Positions 38,510 through 52,719 are shown, counted from the stretch's first letter. The stretch: DNA of 64,000 nucleotides from Ptiloglossa arizonensis (GCF_051014685.1 NC_135051.1:15147557-15211556); one strand, 5' to 3'. The notes: generated from the letters alone by a model not told the origin. Numbers and translations are program-made.

Positions 38510-38875
38510 TTACGAAACCAGTTTCGAAGTGTATTCAAATAAAAAAATAATTCGATTGGATACATTTTTCGAGCAAATCGGTTTCAACAAAATATATCAA
38601 AATAAAAAAATAATTCGATTAGATATATTTTTCGAGCAAATCGGTTTCAACAAAATACATATATCAAAATAAAAAAATAATTCAATTGGATACATTCTTC
38701 GAGCAAATCGGTTTCAAAAAAATATACTAAAATAAAAACTAATTCGATTGGATATATTTTTCGAGCAAATCGGTTTCAAAAAAATATATTAAAATAAAAA
38801 CTAATTCAATTGGATATATTTTTCGAGCAAATCGGTTTCAAAAAAATATACTAAAATAAAAAAATAATTCCATTC
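38510..38875. repeat. AT-rich tandem repeat, period about 62-63 bp, five copies plus a partial
   Basis: TTCGAGCAAATCGGTTTCAA recurs at 38568, 38631, 38698, 38760 and 38822 (spacings 63, 67, 62, 62). Between copies lie AAAATAAAAAAATAATTCGA and GGATA(C/T)ATTTT. The last partial unit ends near 38875. Confidence 0.93.
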
Positions 38876-40690
38876 TACTTTCGGAGGGAGTGTTTGCGAA
38901 AAGTATTTATTTTTTATGGACGTTCGTGGGCAATTTCAAAAACATTGTTCCAGATCGTAAAACTCTGGTTCAACGATCGTGCAACAACATTTCGAGGTCG
39001 GATCCTATTTCGATCGTGATTTCACGCGTTTCGCGCAGTTCGAGATGCACACGGGGAGAACTCGTGCAATCGTAATATTGTTGCCGGAGCCGATATTCAC
39101 GATACACGCTTGCCGCGGCTTCGTAATGGAAAAGACGATGGAGAACGTCAACAAGGAGGAAGTGGTGAACTAGTTATCAAGGAAGGAACCGATGAACTTG
39201 CCTGCGTACATTCAGAGGCCGGCCGGCTAGATTGAAACTGTCAAACTTTCGACGATAAGTTCCAAGTTTCTTAACGTGGCTTCCGGGCATGCTGGTCGGT
39301 CCAACAGACAGTTTGCGGTGATGTAAAAACTTCTTTTTTTACTTCGCGATGTCCGCGATCAACGAGCTCCAACGAAAAAGGGAGACACGTTCTTCGTGAG
39401 AATTAATTTCCATGGAGTCTGACGATAATGCGAAAATTTTGTTTCTACGAGCGCAACGTCATCGTTGCGACTCGTAATTCCGAATATAGATAAATAATAA
39501 GGACGATTATTATTCGCTCGTTCCATCGATCGGAGTATGTTTACGTTTCGATGGATCTTCAGGTTCGATTCTTTTGACTTTCTAGTAATAATCGAATGGG
39601 TGAACAGAAGGAGAACGTATATCGCAAATTTTGTACTTTTATACAATACTATGATCCTTATGCCCAATTTTGTGCTTGCAATTAATAAATTACTTTCTCG
39701 TCATTAGATTGTTAATTATTTTTCAAAATGGTGAAAGAACCTATGTTAAACTGTTTGTTTAATCGTTGTATCGAAGAACGAATTCTTTTTAAATTTTTCT
39801 TTACTCTTTACGAAATGTAATATCGAAATTGTGACACACATCGATTTCTTATTACTCTGATATAATTTGGTAGACTTAGTACGCGTGAAAAATCCATCGA
39901 AAGCTTGGAAAAAGTAGGTCATTCAGCGGAGCTATAATTTCTACGAAATGTGTACACGAGTATTGCAAACAAAGAAACAAGATTCAAATTTAGGAAATTT
40001 CGAAATCAATTTTCTGAACGTAGAGAGTTAGAAACGAGTACTGCAAAACATTGTTATAATTCCCACCGGAGGCTAAAACGTTCTACGTAGGTGAAATTCC
40101 ACATAGTTCGTTGGACAAAATTTCTAATGAAAGAGTGCTTTCGTTCCAACTCGAAACAAGCTAGTAAAATGTCAAATTATCGGCTATTGTGCTCTGATTT
40201 CTTGAAAATTTCATATCGTTTAATAATACGGTGGAGACCCCGCCCGATTGTTAATGATTTCAGGTTCGTATGAACGGTCACGTCGGTACAACCGGCACTT
40301 ACACCGAAGTCAACATATAATATCGGCTAAAAAGCGGCGCGCACGAGCGTGTGCGTGTTTCACGCGATAATCGTGCTCATTTCCTTTTCATTACCCCACG
40401 GGCCACTATTAACGTGCATCGTGGAACGAACTAGAGAAATAATCGCCCGTTCTTGTGGACCAGTTCTTCCGATCATCAACATTACTTTCAACTTTGTCCA
40501 ACAAGTGCCAATTTCAGGAGACAACTTCGAGAAATTTTTAACGATCGATCGCGATTCGAAATGTCCTCGCTCTTGATGCTATAATACCGATGACAATGTT
40601 TTTAAAGCAATGTTTTTCAAAATAGGTGGAAAGACTATACGTAGGGATGAGTATCTTAGATCACTCTACAAGAGTGACGAGGGTTACGAA

Positions 40691-40826
40691 AGGAAATTCT
40701 TAATGTAGAAAAATATGAATTATTTGAAAAGAGAAAGGAAATTTTGAATCTAGGAAACTGTGAATTATTTAAAAAGCTCCAGGAAATTTTTATTGTAGGA
40801 AAATGTGAAGTACTTAAACGTCTACG
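40691..40826. repeat. 45-bp tandem repeat, three copies
   Basis: AGGAAATT(C/T)T...TGTAG(G)AAAA.TGTGAATTATTT begins at 40691, 40736 and 40781, an exact 45-bp spacing, with moderate divergence between copies. Confidence 0.8.
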
Positions 40827-42879
40827 TATTTCTATTAATTATCGAAGTTTGTAAAATATAAAGGGGACGAAATACGTTGTATTCAAGCTGTCCCATTGAA
40901 CGAATGCTTTTCTAATTTTTTATGTCCTACATTTTTAGAGACATCGAGGTGATCTTGAGTGTTTTAAACGGTAAGGCATTTTTTTTTTAGTGCTACATTT
41001 TAACCGAGAAAAAACGAATTCATTGATCCAATAAAAAGGTGACCCTAAGTTGACCTTAAAAAGTATGGTTTGTTATTTAAAAATCTCGAAGTCACCTTGT
41101 AATTTCTGAAAATATAAGATATTAATCAAAGAGAAGGCATTTGTTTAATTTAAGGTACCTTTTTCCATTCAAGGACCTCCATCGATTCAATGTGATAAAA
41201 AGAATTATTATTTTAGCAAACAATAGTTGCTAAAACGTTCTTCCCGTTTATATATACAAAAATATAAGTAAATGATTTAAATACAGTAAGAAAAGAACTC
41301 GTGTTCCCTATATACTAAATTCCTACACACGTTAATAGATACTTCTCGTTTATGAATATAAATATATAAAAAAATAAACGCTCGTGTTTCTAAAGTCCTG
41401 AATCACGCGTAAGAAAATTGAAAAAAGAAATCAATTTTTCGAACCTACCGGATCAGACCACCTCCTCGAACAATTCGTCCGTGTCGCCCCGAATACCTTA
41501 TTTCTCGCGCTGGGAATATCCTCGACGAAATTGTGGAATACGTTGCATGCTTGTCGATTGGGAGTCGAGCTTTCGATCAAAGAGACGTACACAGCTCTCG
41601 TTCGGGTATGTCAATAATCGATTGTACGTCTTTTACGTCGCCTGGCAGTCGGTCCTTTATGATTGATGAAGCAACCATCGTGACGTCGAGCGATTATATC
41701 GCGAATAACGCGATGCGTAAACGATCGATTATCACGACGAACGAAAAACCATGGTGTCTCTCTCTTGACAGAAATCACCGCGATCGTGTCTCCCCTTTCG
41801 TTAATTATAACTCGAATTACACAAGATGACGCGTAACGCGAGTTGCAGTCAATTATCTCACCGTGATGCAACGTCTTCGTTGTTAAGTAAATAACGATTT
41901 CTATTTGAAACGATATAATACAGCCAAAACGAAATAAACAGGGTTGTTGGTTATTTGGATCTTATTAGAGAGGAGTGTGAAAATTCGTAGAAACGTATTA
42001 TCCTGGAATTGATTTTTTTTTTCTATGATTAGTTAGCTTAAGATAACTATGGGATTTTTGCGACGAATAACTGAGAGTTTGAATAATCGAATGATTCGAT
42101 GTATTTTAAAAATTAGGATCTTTCGTTGGGTCTCTGAGAATGTTTTAACGGTTTGTTAATATTTTCTTGGAACGTTTTTGTATTTTATTAATGATGATAG
42201 ATAATAAGCAGTTATATTTTGAACGTTACTTTTTAGCTTTGAATAATATACTTTTCGAATATGGAAACCTTTTCATAAATTTCTTCAAACAACTAAATAC
42301 AGAAGGGATCTTCTATTTGCTGTCAGCTCACTCCCAACATTTTTTAAATCACATATTTCGAAAATATGGAATATTTACCACGTTCGCGAAATTCGGCTAA
42401 ACTTCGTAAAAATTTGATACAAAACAGTTGCAGATTTCTGTGGAATTAAATTTTTTTTTATAAAAGTACCCCGATCCGTGTCATCTCTATTCACTGTTTT
42501 CAAAATTCGAACATAATCTCGCTAAAGCGTATAACGACACTAATGAGAATCAATAATAATGATACGACGAATTAAATTGATGAATTAGAAATTAATTTTC
42601 GCAGATGTGCCATGCATTAGAAATTTGATAAAACATTTACAGACGCCGCTATTAATCATCGTAGCCAAAAATTTCTTTCCCCTTTCGACGAAACTTGTTC
42701 CCCGAATATTTCGTCCGTGATCGAAATTTGAGAATAAAGTATCAACCACGCGACAATAGCAAACTTGGTCGTTAATTACGATACGCTCGAAGAACGTGTC
42801 CTTCGCTTGTTACCCAGGATTTGCGCGCACGAGTGAATCTTCCGGCTAGCTTTATCCGTCGAAAGAATTCGAGAAGTCG

Positions 42880-43140
42880 TCGGCGCCAGTGAGACGTTTG
42901 AATGAGGGCTCGAGTGGGTATTTCCCAGTCGCTTGCCTTTTCAGCTTCTTCCGCGTCCTTTCCAGCCTCCAGAGACGCGTTCCAGCCAAGCCCGATGAAT
43001 GGGCGAAAACGATTAAAGGAGCCGAGTGTACGCGGTGAACGATTAAAAGGTGAAATGCGGTATCGCCTGGCAGAAGCCTCGTTTGAGGTATCGGAAGGAA
43101 TCTCTGGGGACAGATCCTTCCTGAACTGAATGGAAGCCAC
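42880..43140. other. GC-richer intronic stretch
   Basis: Short CpG-richer segment with mirrored open frames on both strands (75 codons on +, 122 on -). No protein family is recognisable, and the frames have no splice or start context that stands out. Confidence 0.22.
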
Positions 43141-44249
43141 TGGGTTTATTGGAAAATTTTCAGGAAAGAATAATTGTTCGCTGAAAGCCCTTTTGTACGT
43201 TGGTTGTCGTTCAATGTGACCAGCAACAGTATTCTCTGAATAAATGAAACAATTTCTCCACGGATAATTGTAACACGGTTATCATCCATTGCTGGTTACG
43301 ATTATTCAACGAAAGTGGTGAGACGTTCCGATTGAAATTCAAATTCAAATTTATGTATTCGTCATTGTATCTTCGTGAGAGAATCGTGGATAAATTAGCG
43401 ACGTTTTTTCAACGAAAATAAGTCCAAACACGACTGTATTCAGACTATTTTTAGTTACGTATGGTTAAAAGTTTATTAGTTGTGTTTGGGCTCGTTTTCG
43501 TTGGAAGAACCTTGCTGATTTACCGATAACACTTTTCATTAAGATATGACGAAGAACGTTGCAAATTGTACTTTGGATTAACCGTTGATACGCGCGAACA
43601 AATGTAATGCGAGTCTCGCTCGCTGTTAATCTGTCTCTCTCGCTCTCGGTGTACGTAGTTCACTCTCCTCGGCGCGTATCTCTGAACAAACGATTCTTTT
43701 TCAACTACTTCTCTACACATTTCCTAGATTATCATTTTTATCGAAGATTACCAATTACATAACAATTGAAATTATACCTGCAATTGTTATTACAAAATTG
43801 ATAATCAATATGACGATCAAACCTCGCACGAATATATAATATTACACTCTATCAGCCCCGACAGTAGTTACCATCCATTTTCACGCTTTATTTCCCAAAC
43901 TTTCGCCATTCCTCTTATCCTAGCATTGTTGTTCGATAACTAATAGCACTTAGAATACCAACTTTCCCAAACCGTGCATTAAAGCTCCTACCTCCGACGC
44001 TATTAATCCCCTCGCAGACACCCTAAATCCGTCCAAACATCTTCTCCTCGCGGCTCAACAATTTCCAGCGGCAAGAAATTCATCGAACAATCTCCATCGT
44101 TCGCGAAAGACAAACACGAACGCTACTCCGGCTTCCATTCCCATCGTCGTTGTTCACTTTCCGGTATTGTTCAACGTGCACGTTAAAACTATCCCGGTTT
44201 CCTTTCCGTTGGATGTATCGGCAAGCATCTCTCCTTTTGTAACGAGAAT

Positions 44250-44950
44250 TTCGCTCGTCCCCTTTAGAAACCTTTTTACCCGTGCCGCCCACGGCGACGC
44301 CTTGGAAACGCATACATAGCCGCTTTTGCACGGCATTCAGCCACCCTCGCCAAGAAAATATGCTCATATTCTAAAATCTTGTCCCTCGATCGTACGTTGT
44401 GCCCCGCAGGTAGCTACGGTTTCCGCTTCGGGGCTGAACGCGATGCGTTAATGTGAGTCGTCACGCGTGGAAGCGAGAGGCGAAAGAGATTGGGTGTCTA
44501 GACATCCCCACCACGGTGGAGGTGAATTCTAGGCAAGCCGTGCCTCCTCGTTAAAGGTGAAAACAATCAGGGGAGGTCGGGATTAGGCGACCCGTGACGA
44601 ATGTTTGCACGCGACCGCGCCGAGCGTGAACCAATTGCCCAGAAAAACCACCACGGGACAACCTGTTCCTTTTTTTTTTAAACTCATTAGCATCCGGGGA
44701 TGAAATTCATCGAGTTGTACACGTAATACCGAACGAAATCGTCAAGAGGCGACGATCCCTTCGAAACACATTTGCATCGGTGATTTGAATACATCGAGGA
44801 TTACATCGGTTTAATATCACCGATCATTTTACATTCTTTGCGCAGTTACGTTGCACAAGACGCGTAGTTCGTGCAATTTACGAAAGTTTGCGACGCGTGA
44901 ACCAGAATTATCGATCTCGTTGAGAGTCCACGGTTTTCCGAGTCGTACTT
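44250..44950. promoter_or_regulatory. GC-richer intronic island
   Basis: CpG-rich, non-repetitive segment with words such as CCACCACGGTGGAGGTG (a near palindrome, 44509-44525), ATGTGAGTCGTCACG and CGCGCCGAGCGTG. A short open stretch flanked by CAG and GTGAGT at 44409-44454 does not keep frame. A regulatory element is possible. Confidence 0.28.
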
Positions 44951-45036
44951 ACGAATCTGGTAGCCATATGTTACCAACCTAGATTTACTAACATTACCCA
45001 ATCACTGACGATGTTTGCAAACGTAGACACCTCGAG

Positions 45037-46770
45037 TTGATTCATCGACCACTGTCCTTCCTGTACTGTCAGTCTCATAAATATTCCAACGGTAATGTTA
45101 AAATTGCTGCAACTGGACATATTTCAGAGATACGAGGACAGATGGAACACGGAGTAATTCAACACGATGCTGGACTACATGTTACTAAGAATATTTTCAA
45201 ACTTGGAGGCAACTTGGTAGTTGAATAAGTTTTCTAAGTCCCGTCTATTCTTAGACAGTGCTTCTATGACACTTCACGTTCCAAGAAAGGAACGATTCAA
45301 CAACACTCACGAATTTAATATCTCATTCTTTTTTGACTCATAATTTAGGATCGTATAAATTGAATAGAAGCAAAGAAGGAAAAGAAAGAGTGCTGTTACA
45401 AGGATTGAGTTTAAGGACACATATCGGAACTATATTCATATTCTTATACGTCATGACAATATTTACAGCTACGTACATTCTTATGCGTTTCAAAAAGTAT
45501 CTATGCTACCATATTACATTTGCTCCTATAGATACCAGTATCTTGCATCCCTATTCAAAGTTCATAGCTGATTACCGCAGTATTGTTCGTCGCGAGTAAT
45601 ACCGAATATATTAGGTTTCATCACAAGGAGGGTGCTGCGAGTGGAGTCTCTGAAGGAGATACATGGAATCCTCGTCTTCCATCGATCTCTCCACATGCAT
45701 TATAATCGAGATTACTAAACCAAGGAAGTAGAGGGAATCAAAGTTGTTTCGATCGCTTCGTTCAGTTCTGCTGATCGATTATCGAACAAAGTGAGATAAA
45801 ATTCAAAAATGATGTTACTCGAACTTAGCCCTCGAATCATTTGAGCGAGTTCCATGTCATAACACTCATGGATACCGAAGCTTTACGCTTATAATTCTAC
45901 TGATCCGAAGACTGCAAAATCTAATGGAACTAAGCTCACTACTATCAGAGAATATCTCGGAATAATTAACCGTTTCATCATTATCCAAATCACAGACCAA
46001 GATTATTGACCACTGAGGCTTTCATCTGTAATCGCATTTATCAGATATTACGAACTACGGTAATATCTATTCATTGGTATTCATGAGTGCTAGAGTGTTT
46101 CGTTCGGAAAAACTAAAATTACACAAATATTGTCATGACATGTAAGAATATGAATACAGTTCTGTTATACATATGTCCGTAAACTCATTCCTTGTAACAG
46201 CACTTTTTCTTTTCCTGCTTTGCTTCTATTCAATTTATGCGATTCTAAATTATGAGTCAAAGAAGAAAAGGATATTAAATGAAATTATCAAGGGCGAATA
46301 CGAAATATCCTGTGCTACCTCAGTTGCAAGATTGTTTACTTTCTCTTGGATCATTTTTGTTGCTGGAGTTTAGTACAAATCCATGAAAGATACGTTCCAG
46401 GAATCACATAGTGTTGTATTTGGTATGGATCCAGTCGCAAGAGACAGTTCAGTTGAAACATGCTGTACTCCAAACTTGTAGTCTGTCAGTTATTTACACA
46501 GTTTCCTGGGTGGTCAGGTTCTAGACTGTAACAGCTATCGCAGTGGAAGAGAACTTGCCAGGAATAATCCTGCAATTTATATCCTCTCTTCTTTTAACTG
46601 AATCATCAAGTAGGAACAAGATCCTGGAACCACGATACTCTATTCTCCAGCAGTTGGAAGAATGTTTGCTCTTGGGTCATCTTTGCTGCTAGAATTTAAA
46701 CACTGCTAGGGATACGACCCAGCAGAGCTCGTACGGTCAGTTTCGTTTCTTCTTAGCGTGTCCAATTGAA
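45037..46770 (+). other. Region with short hydrophobic frames and a ~340-bp degenerate repeat
   Basis: Three frames of 63-88 codons lie here on + (45037-45228, 45333-45599, 46173-46373). Two contain strongly hydrophobic stretches (FIFLYVMTIFTATYIL; FLVTALFLFLLCFYSIYAIL). The end of the third, with TTTCTCTTGGATCATTTTTG and a stop, recurs in changed form at 46670 (TGCTCTTGGGTCATCTTTGC) and again on the - strand at 62150-62200. This looks like decayed copies of one sequence, possibly a broken membrane-protein gene or an unclassified repeat. I do not recognise the family. Confidence 0.35.
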
Positions 46771-48429
46771 GAGGAAGATTATCAACTCCACTGAAACGTG
46801 TGTCTTGTTTCTCCTCGCATTTATCGCAAATTAATCAAAGATGATACAAATTTGGATGTCTGATAACAGACAGACCTCTTCCACTACTCTCACAGACAGA
46901 TGAGTGTTGTCACGTATTCTTTTGAGACTTGATCATCTTTCTCTAGAAATCTATGTACAGGTGAACTACAACTGATTGAACACTCAAATTACACAACCAT
47001 TTGATCCTAACTCTTATAATTTATAACTTAGATATCAATATCTCAAGAATGGTCATTTGATCCTGGAACACCCTGTATGTAAATAGAATGTCTTGATAAG
47101 TAATGTATAAATGGAATTCCCTTTCATGTGGAATACGAAGAGGTAAATATTTTTTTAGACGAAAGTTATTCATTTTTTCTCTGTAATTCTTCGATCGAAA
47201 GTGATTTTACAATGACATTGAAAGTTACTTTTCTATGCAGAAGAGAGATTACAAATGATAAATCATTCTTTCTGTTTTATTATAATATTTACAAATGATG
47301 AATTAATCACACTTTGTACTACATGAAAAATAAATTCTAAATCTATTTAATTATCCATTAGAGGGACTTTGATCGATAATCTATAGGACAATTAGAATAT
47401 TTTGGATCTATGAGCGTGCAGTGATTTGAAAGCATATGTGAAATAATTCTGTAAAAATATAGTTGATTAAACTATCTTTTTTGCACCTGCTAACCAGGTA
47501 GGAAACTCTTTCAAAATCAGATTTGAACTTTATAATTTTTATATCTCCTGTACAAGGTGAGACTTTAATTAACATTTTCCCTCTCTTTTTTATTTTGCTT
47601 TTAAATATGATACTACTTCGCCGACTTATTTAAATATTTACCAAAGCAGCTGTTATATCGTGTTTCCTATATTCCACCTACTCTGTTATTTAACCAATGC
47701 TGTTGGCACGGTAAATAGAAGAAGTTCTGATTACACGTCTGAATAATCGATAATCTGAACAATCACTGGCCGAATGATCGACGTTTTCTATTTCGACGAA
47801 TAGCACCGACTCAAAGTACTCTGTGGATTTATTGGAACTTTGTACGACGTAAATTAACATTGGATAAGTTTCAAAATTACGAAGAAGACTTTTCAAACAG
47901 GTTTGATTTAAAGTATTTTATTTCAAATAGTCTGTAAGACATTCTATAAAGAATATCTATAAAGTTCCTGTTTCCTGTTTGAGTTCCCCTCAACATACAT
48001 CAACAAACTTTTACTAAAAAGAAAATATTTTCTTCTCTATATTTCATACAAAAATATTTCGTACATAATTCCTTTTGGTACGAAAAATAGCTTAGACTTG
48101 GCGCTAATTAAACTTGAAATACTTCCAAACTCTTAACGGTTAAATATATTTTCATAAAACTACTAGAAGAGAACATTGGTTGAATTTTTAACTCTATTTT
48201 GTTCCTTTCCGCGCGATTGGGAGAACTCAATCGATTTAATTTCTGACTTCCATTTAAAGTAAAACTTTACTAATCCACGAAACTTACGACAGATAATGTC
48301 CCTTTATGCAACTGAAATTGTAAGTTTCCTCGAGGAACACCGACTCGAGAAATGGTAAAAATGTTAAGGGATTAATACCATCGGTGACAAAACGGTTGTT
48401 CCACGTTCCTTTGTAATTAGACGTCGCGA

Positions 48430-48770
48430 GCACTCGAAATAACGGAAAAGTATCGAGCAATCGAGCACCGTCTGCGTAATTTGCGACACTCGAGTCAGAC
48501 TGATCGCCCGGATCCCGATTAGATGATCGCGATTGAGCCGTCTCTTTGTGCCGGCCGTGACAGTTATGCGCGAACACGTATCGATCGGGGCTTTCGCATG
48601 TGAAACGTCATCAAGAATTCGCGCTTGCAGCCAGTAATGAACGTTACCGCGAAGTGCCGGGCATTAACTGGAATCGTGCGTGCTGGCAGAATGTCAGCAG
48701 TCGAGATCTTCGGGGAAAATGCAAGGTCCGTTTCCGTGGTCCGCGTTGTTGACAACTTCTACGAATATTG
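48430..48770. other. GC-richer intronic stretch
   Basis: Modest rise in G+C and CpG with overlapping frames on both strands (63-97 codons) and no recognisable protein. Nothing further can be supported. Confidence 0.22.
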
Positions 48771-50772
48771 TTCATTCGGCTCGCTGGTTGGTTATCGTTC
48801 ACGGCTACAAATATCGTAGAAAGTACTACTAGTTGGAAATGACCTGGACATGTATTTTGTCGCAAAGCAGAGACCATACGTGCCAGTTCATTTGGTTGGA
48901 TGACCGATTAACCTTCGTGAGATCAAATGACTCAATTCTGACGACTAGTTATAATTGAATACTGGTTTTTTCTTTCTGTCTTTACAGTACAATTTACGAC
49001 GAATTAATATTGATTAATGGAAAATGATACATTGGTAGAGTGTATTGTATAAAAATGAAAGAAACATTTATCGTTAAAAGTAGAATACTCGTTTCGCGAT
49101 TAGAGTACATTTGAGACAACAGTGTTACATTTCTTCAGTTTCTGTTGTACCATTTTATTTACTTGATAGGGTAATTGATATTAATTCGTTACAAAGTGTG
49201 TCGTCAGTTTTGTATGAATTTATTTACGGTTGCTTGTATATTTCTAGTGTATAGAAATCAATTTTTATGTATCGAAGAGGGTGTAAATTAAAGATCGAAA
49301 TGCTTGTATTAAATGAACTGTGCACGTTTGGACTATGTTTAATATTCACTTATATTTCCTTGAACTAAATATTTGTTTTTATTCTGCTCCAATAGTCTAC
49401 ATCTCATATTTCATTAATTTGTCTAGTTCATCTCTTATAGAACGTTTGAAACTTTGACTATTAAAAATTGCATCTTGTACGCAAAATTTGTGTTCTTCTC
49501 GACTTTGTTATTGATCGTAAACCTTGCTGGAAAATTGTCAATGGTATTGAAAAGTGGTACAGTATTAGGGTTTCAGGTAATACTACTAACCAGTATTACA
49601 TATGTAAATGTCACGCGCAGTACGTTTTTTCACAATATATCCAAAACTCAGAAAACCGGCTTCCATTGGTTAACTTGTATCCCTGGTTACACTCACAACG
49701 CCCAAGAACGCTTTGGAGGAAGAGCTGGAACTCACATCCGACGATGGAGTAGTTTTCGAGACAGAACTCATTGAAGTTTGTAGCTGGGAACTCCGTGGAC
49801 TATGAAGCGAAGAGCTACTGAATTCTTGTATTCTCAAACAATCGTAGCCGAGTGTTGAACTTTCGCACTTCGTGAACTTTCAACGTCGAAGTATTTGGAC
49901 GTTTCGGCACATGGACTATACAAGTTATATACGGTGGACTCTGTCAACAATTGCATATAATTCTCTCGAAGATGCAAATTCTTCGCTCGGTGAATAATTA
50001 ACTTCCTCGACCTTACGATCTTCCGGTGGTTATTGTTACGAACTGTCGTAAAAAAAATTATGGATGTTTAGAATGAAACAGTTCTGATGAACTCTAGTCG
50101 TCTTCGAAGTAGTCTCTCTTCGTGATATGCACTCGCTCCAACGTTCCCGCCATTTTCGAAAACTCTGCAGGAAGCCATTCAGTAAGAGATTGTTGATCTG
50201 TCTCACGTTAGATTTAATTATATCCAGTCGTTAGATTTTTCTTCTTTTAACTTTATTTTGCATATCAATTCTTTCAAAATGTAGCCAAAACCTTTGGTTA
50301 GAATTATTCATCTCTCGTATAATTGAATGATTACCTCTAACAATTTCCTTGTTCTTCAATTTTACTTTAACAAATTCTCTACTTTCTTCTCATAAACTAC
50401 ATTTCAGTATTTCGATCCTAATCTCGTCACATCTGCTTACTCCCCACTATTCTTTCCTTTGAACACGTAGTTGAAGTCTTTATCTTACATTAGACTTCTT
50501 TATTTTAACCTAAATTTTTGCATAGTTACGTCTGAAAATCTTCTCCATCCGTGACTTTCATTTCCTAGTTACTTCTTTCGCTATTTTCTTTCCTTTTTAT
50601 TTCTATATTGTAATTATTTCATTCTCTTTATATCATGGTTTTCTATGTCATTGTAGGTTAGACAGAGTTGAGACTCACCTTTCTGCTCTGTATATATATT
50701 TTCTTTTTCTATGGTCTAATAGAGTCATTATTATCATATCATATTGTTATTATTATCATTATTATGGATAAT

Positions 50773-50970
50773 CGAAGGTAAACGCGAACGTGGATTATCT
50801 TTGATGGGTTCTCGGCCCTCGTTAAATCCTTTAAACCTTTGGTAAACCAGTGTCTGGCTCGGGCAATCATCACTGTAAACAGTTCTCGGCATCGGTAAAG
50901 TTTCTGCCCCTGTCTTTCCATTCTCAACGCAGAATTTAACACACACTCCTTGTTCTCTCACCCGATCCAT
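50773..50970 (-). pseudogene. Mariner-type transposase N-terminal fragment (HTH_48-like)
   Basis: Read on -, a 66-codon stretch starts MDRVREQGVCVKFCVENGKT and contains ETLPMPRTVYSDDCPSQTLV, YQRFKGFNEGRE and ending DNPRSRLPS. This is the pattern of the first helix-turn-helix half of mariner transposases and related SETMAR/FLJ37770-like proteins: (I/V)KFC-KLGKT--ET--ML---YG----S-----W-KRFKEGRE----D-RSGRP(S). Here the tryptophan of the WFKRF motif is replaced (YQRFKGF) and the glycine of RSGRPS is altered. After this the sequence runs into an ATT/ATC microsatellite and a stop, so the linker, second HTH and DDD catalytic domain are absent. It is a dead relic sitting antisense in the neurexin intron. 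The alternative, a domesticated DNA-binding gene, is unlikely given the truncation. Confidence 0.8.
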
Positions 50971-52019
50971 TATAGGCTCGACTTGACACTGCAAATGTGT
51001 CCAAACTTGAACATTGCCCGCTCGCTAGTGATAAACGTACAGGGGGTGGCAGTATAAACAATAATGGGGCTACCCATCCATCATAACTTGCTAACCGTAA
51101 TAACTGCGTATCAAAATTAATTTTGAGGAGGACACGAAATTCTTAGAATTATACTTAAATATTAAACTTACAGTCAGGTTAATCGAACGAAAGAAATTTT
51201 TTAAACAATAACACATGTATTTGAATAAAATTGAACTATACTATACTAAATGTCAGGTAAAAAATCTCTGTCTCTTAGAAAGTACAATTAACGAACTCTT
51301 ATGTACATAATTTTTTTTAATAAAACCAAAGACGTGTTTGCTCGTGATATTGCCATGTGAAAGAATAATTAAAATAGTCTACATAAGCATAATATATTCG
51401 TACAATAAGAACCTATATACGTTTTATCGATCAAAAAGACAAAGAAACAAATCTGTCTAATAAACAGTATAACTCCAAGTTGCAAATAAGTTCTTACTCG
51501 TTCATCATTCTCAGTATTTGTCGAACTAAAATTTCCTCATTAGTATAATTATTTCATTAATAACATCTGTTCCCATAGATATCTGAATATTTCGTGTACA
51601 AAGTCGTACAAAAATCTTGCTATTATAAACCAGAGAATTAATCTTCGCACAACTATTACAGCACACTGATAATAATTCCATAAAAAAAAGAAAAAATAAA
51701 TGACCTCGATACCTCAAGAAATATAACCTTGAGACAATTCTTGTAACACGTTCCCCTACCAAATAAATAATATTTCTCTGACATTTTCCCCTGCAAGAAA
51801 TAGATATAAACATTCACATTGATCAAGTCACGCAGTGTACGTTCTTATCGCACAAATACAATATACTTGTTCTTGTTTTATCAAATTCCATAACATCTTT
51901 CACTGTTGGTATCGTACTCTCGCGTAATTATTCGGAGCTGTCGGATATATCTCTGTATACAGATGTATACATACACGCGGCATTACACAAGGGTGTTTCG
52001 TTGCTTCATCTCCCACCCT

Positions 52020-52570
52020 GTCCCCTGTCGATGGAAAATAAATTTTCCTCCGAGAAACCGGGTGAAGATGGCACAGTTCGATACGGAATTGAAGGTATTT
52101 TCGAGTTTCCATCGTGTCGTCGACGTGTGACGAGGAAGGCGGTTTCGAAGGAAGGTTGCTATCGATGCATAAGTTGAAGCGACGCCGTGCTCGCTGATTT
52201 ATAGTTGGTCGAGCTCGGATATACACACGTTCCCGAAATATCTCTTTCCGGAGTATGTGTCCCTGCAGCACGCGGGGGCTTTAAGCGTCCGCTTCCGGTC
52301 GTCGCGCTTTCCCTCGCGCGCAAAGAAGGCGAAACGAGGGTGAGAGGACGGTGCTGAAGGGCGGAGTGGGGGGTGGGGATGGTTTGAAGAGAACAGAACA
52401 CAGAGAAACGAAAGAGGAAGCGAGACAGGAGTGGGGGTAAGGATTGCCACTCGTGCTCGAAGAACGTGTAGTGGTCCAATGACACGCGAGAGATCCTCCG
52501 CAATCTGTCTACCACGATTCTAGCGACTGCGACTTGTAACTCGAGGGTCGGAGGAGGGGAATTTTCGGGG
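52020..52570. promoter_or_regulatory. GC-richer intronic island before the 100-bp satellite
   Basis: CpG-rich stretch including a G-rich run on + (GGGCGGAGTGGGGGGTGGGG, 52359-52378). A 192-codon frame on - starts inside the neighbouring satellite and crosses the island; it has a low-complexity S/P/R-rich translation and no domain. Regulatory role possible, not shown. Confidence 0.28.
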
Positions 52571-52719
52571 GTGGAATTCCTTGCCAAGATGCGCCAAGAT
52601 TCGGGGAATAATTTTCGAGTTATTCTTACGATCCGATTGAAATTCGCTTTATTGCTGCTGGAAATAGGTCGCAGATGGGCCGAATTCTCGTCCGTATTGA
52701 ACATTTTAAATAGAAAGCG

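Noticed and set aside
44410..44449. Short exon-like stretch between CCCCGCAG and GTGAGT
   Set aside because: Length does not keep frame with the flanking phase-0 exons and the frame runs into TAA.
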